From Apostichopus japonicus (taxonomy: Eukaryota > Echinodermata > Holothuroidea > Aspidochirotida > Stichopodidae), in assembly GCF_037975245.1 (NCBI RefSeq), contig NC_092567.1, positions 787,501-851,500 on the forward strand: a stretch of DNA of 64,000 bases. Direction: 5' to 3'. Positions 33,464 through 44,900 of this stretch are shown here, one piece after another. The notes beneath the pieces are model-generated. The model was not told the origin of the DNA, searched no databases, and was given only the letters and a program-made list of their open reading frames with translations. The position numbers and the translations under genes are program-made. The number at the start of each line of letters is the position of its first letter. Within the stretch, counting starts at the first letter, position 1.

Positions 33464-35224
33464 GGTAAAGTGTTTATCTATTAAATGTAATCATGACAAC
33501 AGTTATATTACAGTATATCACCTTATATTATACCGTGTTCCCTTTCAAATGTTGATATTAATTTTAAAATGGGTAATTGTTTGCCCCGGGAAACATATAG
33601 TGATAAACCACGTGACTTACAATCAATATTTGGATACTATAACACAGAACCTTTCTTTGGTATGAACTATTCAACTCTTCATAATCACTCGTTACAATGA
33701 CAATTACTTTAACTCCAGTACTAGGAGTTCATGTTAACTTCTATTTATCGATTATTCACGGTAATTCTTGGTGATGCATGAAATTCAAGGAAGCATGGAT
33801 TATGCATATAACAGTGGAAGCTTTACCAGTGAGAGATAACGTGTCAATGCGAATATCTATACATGGAATTGTGTGTTGTGACGTCATCTCCCAAAATACT
33901 TCACAAATTGAATATACCAGCATTAAATAAATTATATTAGTAAAGACGCTCCCCCTCCTAACATTGTCATGGTTTTATTTCACGTTCAGAGTCTCTCATC
34001 AATTACAGTGACTTTACTTTACAATGTGCGCCTATAGTTCTGTTATCGCAAAACAGGATCCATCCAACACAATATATATCAACTTTAACTGCGTTTTCTT
34101 GTCGGAGTGAGGCACTAAAATAAAATAATGTTACTTGCCAATGGAGAATAACGTCCACGAAATTTCATGTTCTTTTTCAACTCACAACGCTCTGAATTGT
34201 TCAAAGCGAATGCAATCGCTTTGTGCAAACGGTGTACGACATATATTTTGGAAGCTTCACAACAAGTTTGTATGCTTTCTTGTGCAACGTACAATATCTT
34301 ATCAATAATGACCTCGTACGCAGGCCTACTCACAAACACACAGAACAACTCCGATGAAAACCCGTTTGCTCACAAGTTATGACAGCTCAAATAATCACTT
34401 ACCATTATACTTTACATCACACGTAAATTGTTAAATCCTAGCATAGTTAAACGAAGGGAGAAAGTAGAAAGCGACATGATAATTACCTATGAAGACAGGA
34501 AAAATAAACCTGGAGATTGAACGAAATATCTCTCTGAGTACACTATACTGAGAACTACCCGTTAGGTAGTACTTGGTTTGCTAAATAACAACTATAGACC
34601 ATTGAACGTCGAAACGCAATGAACAAAGCCAATTTAACCGTGACGTCAATAGCACAATGAATCCCGTGCGTATCTTTGTCTACCTTCATTTAAACTTCAT
34701 TTAACCCTAAACTTCATTGAACCAGTGTTCATTCAAGCAAAGTGTATCAGTCTATGTACTTTATTAAGTGAAATACAAAGCTTGATATTCCATATTCTCC
34801 CCTGTAATGTCTATTTATAGAACATTACTCAATTTGCTGTAATTTTACTGTCTGGTATCGTATGATAAAGGCTTGAAGTCTTATAGCTTCAAACAGGAAG
34901 GATTTGTTCTAATAGTAAGGAATGGCAACAGAAAAGAAAACGTACCCAGGTAGACAATAAAAGAAAAGAAATCGTCGTTTTCATGTTTCGATCAACAATA
35001 ATCATACTTTTAACAGTGATAAAATTATTGTGAAATTGTCCCCATGTTGTAACTGTGGACTGGGTACCGGTAAGAATTAACATTTGAAATTTAACAACGA
35101 GACCGTTGACATCGGTATATATGGCAAGCACATATTGTGATAGTATTTGACATTGCCATGATACCTGTGAAGGTTCCCTGTCACTTAAATGTTTCCCCTT
35201 GGAGTTGAAGCAACATTCGATCTG

Positions 35225-35650
35225 CATTAAATTTCACCTTCGATCTCTGTCATTTGGTTCGATGTGCCTGAGAGACACAAAAGTTCATCCCTGGGACCTT
35301 CCCACCAAGTTTGCAGAAACCGGTCCAGCCACTTGGAGGAGCTTTGGACACAAATTGTGCATTAAGTATATAATTTGACCTTTAACCACGTGACCTGGGA
35401 CCTGCAACTTTAATTCCCATGGCAACCGCATATTTTGAAATTGCTTGATATTCCTATTATACTTGATCATTGACTTTTGTCATTTGGTTCGGAGGGTCTT
35501 CGAGACAAAAAAATTTACCCTGGGGTACCTTCCCACCAAGTTTGAAGCGAATCGCCCCAGCCGTTTATTACAAATTTTATGACACCAAAGTGGGCTAAAA
35601 AATTCATTTCACCTTTAACCACGTGACCTTTGACCTCGGTTTTCATGGTT
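35225..35650 (+). repeat. Imperfect two-copy repeat, about 250-bp period
   Basis: Words shared by the two units include TCATTTGGTTCG, ACCTTCCCACCAAGTTTG and CACCTTTAACCACGTGACC or close variants. The second unit carries GTGACCTTTGACC, a direct repeat of the nuclear-receptor half-site spaced by one base. It is a repeat family first; any regulatory role is conjecture. Confidence 0.7.
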
Positions 35651-36914
35651 TATTTTGATAGTACTTCACCGTTTTATTACATACGAAATGTCTTTTGAAA
35701 ATGATATGCTTGATGAGTCTGTTGAGCATCAACCGTTTTATGATGTACTGGACTTTATTCGTTGTTCACTGTTTGCAAAGAAGTAAAGAAGTCAAAGAAA
35801 TTCAAAAGGTACAGTAGTAGTATCATATGCTCACTCGACTTGTTTACAAATGGCTCACTAGCCATGGGTGCCAAATTCTGATTTTTTTTTAAACTCCCAT
35901 TTTACCTGTAGTGTTTATTAGTGTGTCTTTCCCGTTCTCTTTCTTAACTCCTATTCAACGATTGTCTCATATGTGGAACATGTTTTTAGAAAATCATTAC
36001 TCGAGATAGAAATACACTAGAGAGCTTCCCATAGCTTTATTTTGCCTTCATCAATAAACAACCTTTTTTTCGAGGGGGTCACATGGACCTTTTTTTTTCT
36101 TCAAAGATTTGTTAACATTAAAACAACCGGTCGTTTTGACGTTTTTTTTTACAAAAAATCGTGAGAACAGTGAAAAATTTCAATAAACTATAACTCTTTT
36201 TCGATACAACTAGCTTAGACATACAAGATATCAAATCAGGAGCCTCACGTAATTGAAAAGGTATTTAGGACATATTATCATGGCTAAATACTACAAAGAG
36301 GCGTTACCCATGAATGTATATTTTGTATTTTTAAACAGCTGTACAGTATATGTGTTATGTTTCGGGGAAGCTCAAAGTTTGTCCGAGACATTTTCCAGAG
36401 CTAATGGAACTACTGCAGACTGAAGGTGAAAAGCTAATTAGAACATGGGAAGTTGTGGTGTTCCATCCAGGATTGTAATGACTCGATAAACACTCAATTT
36501 CAACATGAGTCAGAAACCTATATTGGGGCTAAGTCCGTTTTACAGAAATGGCGGTTTCGATGACAGTACCTTAGAAACGTTTCTTTTGTTCCGTCTTCAT
36601 ATATTCTGGTGCTGAAGGTACATGGACAATGTGTCATTATTAAGAAAACTCTTCGTGGGACAAGTTTCATAACAGAAATGCCTATAAACAAGTCTCTGTT
36701 CGAATAATTTCATGCACAGTGTAGGCATCTCGAGATATTGGAAAGTACCATAGTGCTGCAGTACGGTTATGATATTATTTCAATTTCGCGTATAGCTTTT
36801 GTCTTAATTATGCATGATTACACTTTGATTAAGGTTTACTCGTTTATTATGGCACTTATACCTCTTTTCAATCACGTTAGTCTACCATAACCCCCCTACC
36901 ATAACTCTAAATTA

Positions 36915-37530
36915 GACCGTGAGGTGACATAGCATCAAATGAATACTGAGGACGATATTGGCAATTTTTTTTTTCACACTGGACCATTGTAAAGACTCCA
37001 GTTTGAGTGCTTTTAATAATGATCCTTTTGCAAAATAAAATACCAAGGATTTTAATTAAATAATCATATAATTGTACACAAACACACTTAGGGCGACAAA
37101 TAGATGTCGCCTTAAGTGAATCTAAGTGAATTTAACTGTGTAACAGCACTTTGGGCGACATCGCATCAAATAACACTTAGGACGACATTGGCAATTTCAT
37201 GTAATTTCATCACATTGGATGATTGTTAGGACTCCAGTATGGGTACTATTTATAGTAATCCCTTTGAAATATATATTTAGCAAGGAATTAAATTAATTAA
37301 TAAATTAATTACACATATACATGTAATACAATGCTATTTTGTCTCACTGGACCACTGTTAGGACTCCAGTGTGGTCTATTTATAGAAATCCCTTTGCAAA
37401 ACAATATAGGAAATAATTTAACTATTTAATTGCACATATACAAGTTGTCCTATGTGAATTATCTCTTTTCACAATACTTAGGGCGACATAGCATAAAAAC
37501 AACACTTAGAGCGACATTGGCAATTTAATG
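36915..37530 (+). repeat. Degenerate tandem repeat with GGGCGACA boxes
   Basis: Three or four diverged units contain CTTAGGGCGACAT or GGACGACATTGGCAATTT, then GACTCCAGT and ATCCCTTTGCAAAA. Related words (CTTAGGGCGACAGTAAAT, TTGCCCTAAGT) reappear near 53275-53325. Confidence 0.7.
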
Positions 37531-38097
37531 CAGTGGTAGTCCAAGATGTCTGCTTTGTTAATCATAAAAATCTCTTCTCATACCTTCTTAAAAGTAACAG
37601 TGAGGACAGTACTAATGTGACCATTTGGTGTAAGTATATACTGAGAATAAAAAGCTTTTAAGAGGTTCAATCCAAATCATAATAACAAATGAGGAAAAAG
37701 CATGTCTTAATGTTGATGTGACAAGGACTTACAGAACCAAAATGATGGCAAGTTCTTCTCCATTTCAAAAAATATTTAAAAATTTCTTGAATATGCAAAC
37801 TCCTGTCATACCCATTAAACAGTATTCAAAGAACACAATTGTTAGAGGAGATACTAGTTAGGCTTTTTGAAAATAAAAACTTGAGAACATGCTTGAGCAT
37901 AAAGTGTAAGAAAAGTAAACTGACCTTTGGATGCATGCCCAAAGGAATTTCAATGATAAAAAATGTTGAAATTCATATCGAAAATATTTCCAGGTATGTT
38001 CTTTATAAGTTGTATGAACTGGTCTTCTTAACCCACCCCTCCCCCATCCACAAGGTTTTGTTTGGGGAGGGGTGATAGTAGATCACTTTTGCATATT

Positions 38098-38394
38098 TTA
38101 GTGGAGCTTTGTAAGGTTTCTCAAAGAATTGCATAAAAAGTTCATGTTTTGGTCCCTACATTCACTCAAATGTCCAATGAATTCTAAAGTGGTTCTAACA
38201 CCTGACGTCACACAGTCACATTCTGGAGGCAAGGGTGTCAAGGGAGCATCACTATAGACCGGGAGCCCAGAGGGTTTGGTTAGCTGGGAAGGTAACCAAT
38301 TGCCTTGTACATCACAATACATTCCTGTATATGAAACAGACGACTGGCAAACCGGTGGTGGTGGGTGTGGCTGGGAGCGCAATTTTAAAGTCAC
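38098..38394 (-). CDS. Hypothetical ORF or terminal exon, about 98 codons
   Basis: The frame ends at TAA near 38098. Directly above 38394 is an acceptor-like GTTAGCTTTTAG, so it could be a terminal exon. Visible features are SQPHPPPPVC, SYTGMYCDVQG, PPECDC and LSECRDQN, giving six Cys and a Pro-rich start, unusual for random AT-rich intergenic sequence. It lies below the stop of the 157-codon gene and is not needed by that model. I do not recognise a family. Confidence 0.3.
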   Translation of the reverse strand: MTLKLRSQPHPPPPVCQSSVSYTGMYCDVQGNWLPSQLTKPSGLPVYSDAPLTPLPPECDCVTSGVRTTLEFIGHLSECRDQNMNFLCNSLRNLTKLH

Positions 38395-38457
38395 CTAAAA
38401 GCTAACCTAGATCAGCTTTCATGGTAACCACATCAAAGTAAGTACAATGTGTCAGGT

Positions 38458-39402
38458 ATGGCCCCAAGAGCAACAAATGGCCATCGCCAGTAATTATTGG
38501 TGGTGGGGTAGCCCTGCCAGTAGACCCCCAAAATGCCCATCCCCTCATTGACCTAGGTCAGCTCATGAAGTAACCAGTTAAAAACTACTGGAAAATGATT
38601 GGCAGGACTCTATATGTAAGGGATGGGCATTTCCAGTCACTTTTATTGGTGGGGTACCCCTCCCAGTAGACCCCCAAAATGCCCATCCCCTCAATGAACT
38701 AGGTCAGCTCATGAAGTAACCAGTTAACAACTACTAGAAAATGATTGGCAGGACTCTATATGTAAGGGATGGACATTTCCAGTAATTTATATTAGTGGGG
38801 AACACCTGCCAGTAGACCCCCAAAATGCCCATCCCCTCATTGACCTAGGTCAGCTCATGAGGTAACCAGTTGAAACCTACAGGAAAATGATAGGTATTCC
38901 AGTAATTTCTATTAGTGGGGAACACCTGCCAGTAGACCCCCAAAATGCCCATCCCCTCATTGACCTAGGTCAGCTCATGAGGTAACCAGTTGAAACCTAC
39001 TGGATAATGATTGGCAGTACCCTATATGTAAGGGATGGGCATTTCCAGTAATTTATATTAGTGGAGTACCCCTGCCAGTATACCCCCAAAATACCCCTCC
39101 CCTCATTGACCTAGGTCAGCTCATGAGGTAACCAGTTGAAACCTACAGGAAAATGATAGGTATCACTTCATATGTAAGGGATGGGCATTTCCAGAAATTT
39201 CTATTAGTGGGATACCCCTGCCAGTAGACCCCCAAAATGCCCATCCCCTCACTGACCTAGGTCAGCTCACGAGGTAACCAGTTGAAACCTACTGGAAAAT
39301 GATAGGTATCACTTCATATGTAAGGGATGGGCATTTTCAGAAATTTCTATTAGTGAGTTACCCCTTTCAGTAGACCCCCAAAATGCCCATCCCCAATCAT
39401 CT
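38458..39402 (+). repeat. Tandem repeat, about 145-bp unit, six to seven copies
   Basis: Each unit has GTAAGGGATGGGCATTTCCAG, a variable ATT(A/G)GTGGGG stretch, CCAGTAGACCCCCAAAATGC, TTGACCTAGGTCAGCTCATG and GGTAACCAGTTGAAACCTAC. One unit is shortened to about 121 bp. CCTAGG and GACC(T/A)AGGTC palindromes recur once per unit. Confidence 0.92.
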
Positions 39403-41910
39403 CCACCCAAACTACTTTTCTCCCAAAATGTTATATCTATAACTATATATATATATATATACATGCAAGATGTACTAAAAGATAGGATATAACAAAGTTT
39501 TGTGCAGCTTCAACACTTTTGGAAATATATTTTTAAATTCATAACAAAGTCAATACAATATTTGAATGTTTGTTAGCCAATATATCAATATTTATGGTAT
39601 TGTATAATAATACAAGTCCAAAACCAACATAAACTTTGCTTACAAAGGAATGACCTTTAGTACAATACAACATTTGTGTAATCAGCTAGGGCTCTTATAT
39701 CACTTACTGAAATATTCAACTTGTCTCAATTTTGTAAACCAATAATTCTCCAATGGTGCAGTATCAGCCAATACTGCAATCCTTATCATTCACAAAAGTA
39801 TGACTTTGTGAGCTTTGGAATTATCATCCTGGCATGTTTTAATGTTAAAGGTATAATATCATGAAATTCAAGGCAAAATGCAGTCTAGTATTAGTTTGGT
39901 TTGTAAACACTGGTGCATACTTCAGCATCTCCTAAATACACGTGTTTGTTGTACCATTAATGTTGCATGATCATCTGCAGTGGATCAGATCATGATTGCA
40001 CGGGAGAATACTTGTCAGCTTATAGCTGGTTTACAAGCAACACTTGTTAAACGCTCATACTTGCATTACTGTTATTGAAAGAAGATGCAATATGAACCAC
40101 AGAAAATAATGCATATTTTTTTCATTAGATGCAGACAATGAAGAATTTCATTGATTTTCAATGCATATTTATATACTCTCTTCACAACATGTGAAAACAA
40201 TATTCTGTATGTATAATTTGTAAAAGTGTTGTAGAACTAGGTGTTCAGCATTAGCAGTACATCAGGTTGGAATGCATATTTATGGGCTCTGTTTTGGTGT
40301 GAACACAATAACAGACTAAAACCTGCTAAATGTAGCACTTTATCTTCAGGTTTTCTAGTGCAATTATGTGGAAATGACAACCAGCTAAAAACTTGGGTTC
40401 CAAATTAAACTGCAAAACTTTACCTTTAGTTACTTACCCTCAACCATGTACATGCCCCTATGCAGTATTGTGGGTAATGTCAAATTAAATACACATCAAC
40501 CAGTCACTAGTCAACAACTTCACACATCAACTTCCAGTTGCAGTATTATTGTACTTTCCATAACCTCATTATTGTTTTTGAAATGAGCGCCTACTCAACC
40601 ATCCACTCACCAAGTACGATAACAGTCCAACTGACATCAGAAGCAAATGCAAATACTACACTGTACATATGAGATTAACTACTGGCAGTTGTAACACACA
40701 TTTTAAGAGAAGTCAATTATAAACCACTTTGAAAATCTATCTGCTTTAGTAAAAGATTCCAATTCTGGCTTTTTTGTTCAGTGTATAGTAAAGTTTTTGT
40801 AATTATAAAAACAGTAAAAGAGCATCAATTCAGTTTTAATATGCAATACATTTTTAAATTCAAGTAAAAAATTATTTAAATTCAATACAACTCATCAAAT
40901 TTGTAATATAAACCTGAATGCAAATTGGTATAAAAGGAAGTTCCAATGCCCTAATAATGAAGTTTTGTAGATAAAAGGCAATAAGGATCATTAAATTAAT
41001 ATGATCAAATATGAAATATGACATTGTGTTTACAAGTTAGCTGTATATGGCTTATTTCTTTCTGGTGCAAACTGTTCATAAATTATTATTGAGATGATAC
41101 TGTCCACCATAAATGAAAAAGTGCAGGATATTGACATTTTATTAATTTGGAACAAGAATTTATAATGATGTGACATGGCTTAATACTCCTTAGCCAAGTA
41201 ACTCTCTTTTCTCTGCAATCACATGATATTACAGTGGTTCAGGTTCAATTCACATACACTTAATTTGGTATAGTTTGTAGTATAGGTAAGTTCTTTTTCA
41301 TTTGCAAAAGGGACATCTAGGCAGGGGTAGCATGATCTATGCAGAGGTTGCTTGATTTGTAATTTGAAGTTGTAACAACATTCCATTTGTATGCTATTGA
41401 AAATCTACAATCTAAGCAAATCAAATATCATTTTGTGTTACTATTCTGTTTTGATAGGAGACCTGTTCAATCATGGCTGGACCAAATTGCTAATAAGCTA
41501 GTTAATGGTTTTCCAAAACCACAAAGAACATGAATAAAGCTGTTCTATTTGAAAAACAAATAATGTACATGAATACAGTGGTTCAGTTTAACCCTAATTA
41601 CTTTGTGTTTGTGCTTGGGAATTTTCAATTGGTGTCGATAATATGACATACTTCTCCAGTTTCCCCCCCCCCCTCCCAAAATAGGAAGATCATCTCATTC
41701 ATTTCTTCTCTCACTAATTGGTTGTTTTTCTGAGACTATAACTTTAAATCTTTGTAATATTTTACAGGATCAACACACAGAATTAAATTAATTTACCAAC
41801 CTACTTAACATTCTTTTCTCTGCCAGCTTCTGGTATTTATAGGCAGATTTTTAATATAATTTTTGTTTTCACAATAAACCAGTTGTATGGGATATTTTCG
41901 CCCTGTGTCT

Positions 41911-41937
41911 TCAGGAAGTCATTAATTTCTTTTCGAT
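41911..41937 (-). CDS. Putative gene, terminal exon
   Basis: The acceptor TTTTGCACCTAG is above 41937. In phase 0 it encodes IEKKLMTS and stops at TGA. In another phase the same exon stays open for 32 codons (RKEINDFLKTQGENIPYNWF), so the true C-terminus may differ if an exon was missed. Confidence 0.35.
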   Translation of the reverse strand: MEKKLMTS

Positions 41938-44900
41938 CTAGGTGCAAAAGGAAACATCAGCAAAGTATTAGCGAATTCTTAATATACAAATAAAAACAAA
42001 AATTGTGAAAATCACCCCCTACCCCAGCCAACAAATTAAAAAAACGACTGAGGCATTCCCCCATTTTTAACATCCTAGTGAAAACACTGCACAACTCATG
42101 AATAATTGATGACATGATGTCCTTCCTCATATGATCAATTGTATATCATTATTTACATGAATATTTAACAGTTAAATTCAAGTGGTTTTCCACACTATAC
42201 TTAATTTTTACATATGTTATCAGAAAAGACTCGTAGATGACCTCGTTCTTTAACATAATAATTAAGCCACTACTTCATCGGTCATGTTAGGTAAGAAGCA
42301 TTTGGTGCAGAATAGTTTAAGCAACAACGATATTTGACCTAATATTCATGAAAATAACTCAAATAAATATTATAACTAGGCTAACCATTATGTTTCAATA
42401 CATTCCAATAATTAATATCAACAAAAATGTCCACACATCATCTGATCATGCACATTTCAGGGTAAAATAGGAATAATTTGACACATTTGTTTATCAGAAT
42501 AATAACAACATGGGTGCTAAAACATCTGATTGTGACTCATCTGACAAATCTCTCTTGCAAGTTTCCTTCTGCAGTGAGGGCGAGAGATTAAATTTTGAAA
42601 AGGAATAGGCCTGAGAAGTTAGCCTATGTTGGCAAAGGCTCTTACTATGTATATCCACACCCCCCCCCCAAAAAAAAAAACAAAATGAAACACTGACCTG
42701 TTCACAGACACAGTTGTCAACAAAGTTCTTGTTATTGAACTTGTCACTGTCTAGCTAGTGACTAATATGCCTAATATACATGATTACAAATTGAATCTCA
42801 TGGTTTTAGTATGTGGAATGCTGGAATGAACGATTACAAGTAAATGGTCCATTCCATTAATTTAGGTTCCAATTACTGACATTTTATGTGCATATAATTA
42901 ACTAATACTAAAGTCAAACATGGATCCACAATTAATGGAAGGTTTGATAAGACTTCCTGAAATTTAAGCAGATTTTTCTACCTGGCATCGTTCCTGATGT
43001 ATTTTCTTCTCATGGCTCTTTTCCCATATGGTATACTTCCTTACTGTAAGAAATAATATCATATCACATCAAATAGTAGTAGGTACTCAGTACTAGTAAA
43101 TCACAGTGAAAACTTGCAAAAAACACAAACTATCGTGAGCTGACATACAAGTGACCCTTGGTACAATATATACTCTCCTGCACTTCCATGAACAGGCATC
43201 TCTACACATGGAAGCACTTTCTATAACTAAAATGTCATGCTTACTATAATTGCCCAAATTCACGCAAAAACATTCAGCTTTGATATTATATATGATATCA
43301 CAATGCACAAGTGCTTCACTTGATCTGTCCCCACAAAAGAGAGACACTGAACAGACACGGACCCATATTTAAGTGATCTTCAGCAGACCACGGTAAGAGC
43401 TGCTGTGGAGTCTAGAGTAATATCTATTTGCTAGAATTGAATGTGTAGGAAAATTCCTCTTGACAAACCATCCCTGGTACTGTTCTACCACAACCAATTT
43501 GGGGTTGATTGGTCAAGATGCCCAAACAAACAATCATTTGGCATCGGTGGGTAAGAATGAAGTACAACTGGTAGTCTGGTACCCAGTGAGATTTGGCCAA
43601 ATCTTTATCCTTATATCACTTTTTGTAGAGAACCATATGATAGTAAACTATGTTCACAGTGTTTCAAAATAACAATTTCATAGCACCAGATTGGGATTGA
43701 ATGTCCATACAATAAACAACCACCAGTCATTGCCTATCAGGTGTTAGCAGTGGAAGACTAAAACCTGATGAGCAGCACTGCTAAAATATACTTTGCATGT
43801 GCTGAAATGATGTGTGATCGAAAAATAATTGAGTACACATAAATGGAATTAACATAAATACTTCTATCCCTCCTGTATATATTGTAGTATAAATTGTGAC
43901 TTTAATGCAATTGGTAGAGATTGCAGTCCATACCTTTTTGACCCTTTGAAGTTTCACGACGGTTGCAAAACAGGGACATACTGTAATCTTCATCTCCATC
44001 ACTCTCATTAATTGTTGCGCTAAAATTCAAAGCAGAAGACAGAGCTTGTTTACATCATTCTATAAAACAATATACTGGCAAGATAGTCAGAATAATGCAT
44101 GTTATTTGCTCATATATTTTTGATCAATATCAATGTTATGTTTTCATTCCAATATTTAGCAAATATGCAGCAGATCTTTGTCATGTGATTGTTTATCAAT
44201 TGATATGCCATGTCAAGACCAGCTGTTGTGTTGCACATAGGTGTAAACAGGTAAATCTTACTTTCCTTAACAATGCATTTGCTGTAACAATTGCGTGGAA
44301 TATATGGTGTAATTATAATAGCATCCATACTACCTTGATTGGCTCCACCTCTCCCCCATTTTTTTCCAACATGGGTTTGCCATATCCATAGCATAACATT
44401 CTTCATTCAATTCATTTCCAAATGAATAAAGGCATTCCAAATGCAATGATCATGTCACACGTTGAAATATTTTGATGAAAATAATATTAAAAAAGGGATA
44501 ATTCACATTGGAGCTTCATGGTGGAATGTTGACTTAAGTCAAAAGTAAAGGCAATTGATTCCGCTGGTCCAATTTAATGAATAATGATGGTACAATTGCT
44601 CATACAAATTCAACAAAGCATTACAGCATGTACCATGTACGCAGTAATAGATACATGTAGACATACACATGCAAAATGCTTCAGACAAGTGACAGCCTAC
44701 AGTATATAATAAATATCTAACAATCTGAAATGCTCTCATTTTAATAATATTCTTTCATACCTGTAAAATTGTGCTTCCCGTTCAGGAATACAAAAAGAAA
44801 TTTCACACCCTAGTGCATCTTTTTGTTTTTATCAAATCTATTGTGGCCCTTGCTCACACATCTCTGGTCGGTGTAACGTTCCACTAGGACAAGTCCAAAT

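Larger units (their letters stand above)
24372..34958. repeat. Segmental duplication copy A (about 10.6 kb)
   Basis: The left edge TACCGTACCATATTTCATTT is shared with 53531, and the right shared text ends at CCCAGGTAGACAATA (34958 and 62169). Orientation is direct. Copy A holds MS4A gene A and a 1.0-kb Mutator-like insertion that copy B lacks. Similarity covers exons, introns and flanks alike, so this is a genomic duplication rather than retroposition. Confidence 0.92.
34959..41910. other. Intergenic region with three repeat fields
   Basis: This holds the repeats at 35225-35650, 36915-37530 and 38458-39402 and one ORF at 38098-38394, all listed. Stretches 35700-36900 and 39420-41900 are AT-rich with no supported exon; an AT microsatellite lies at 39447-39461 and a C-run near 41665. 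Confidence 0.65.

Noticed and set aside
34889-35227. 112-codon minus-strand frame
   Set aside because: Overlaps the duplication edge and a repeat, with no coding signature or homologous frame in copy B.
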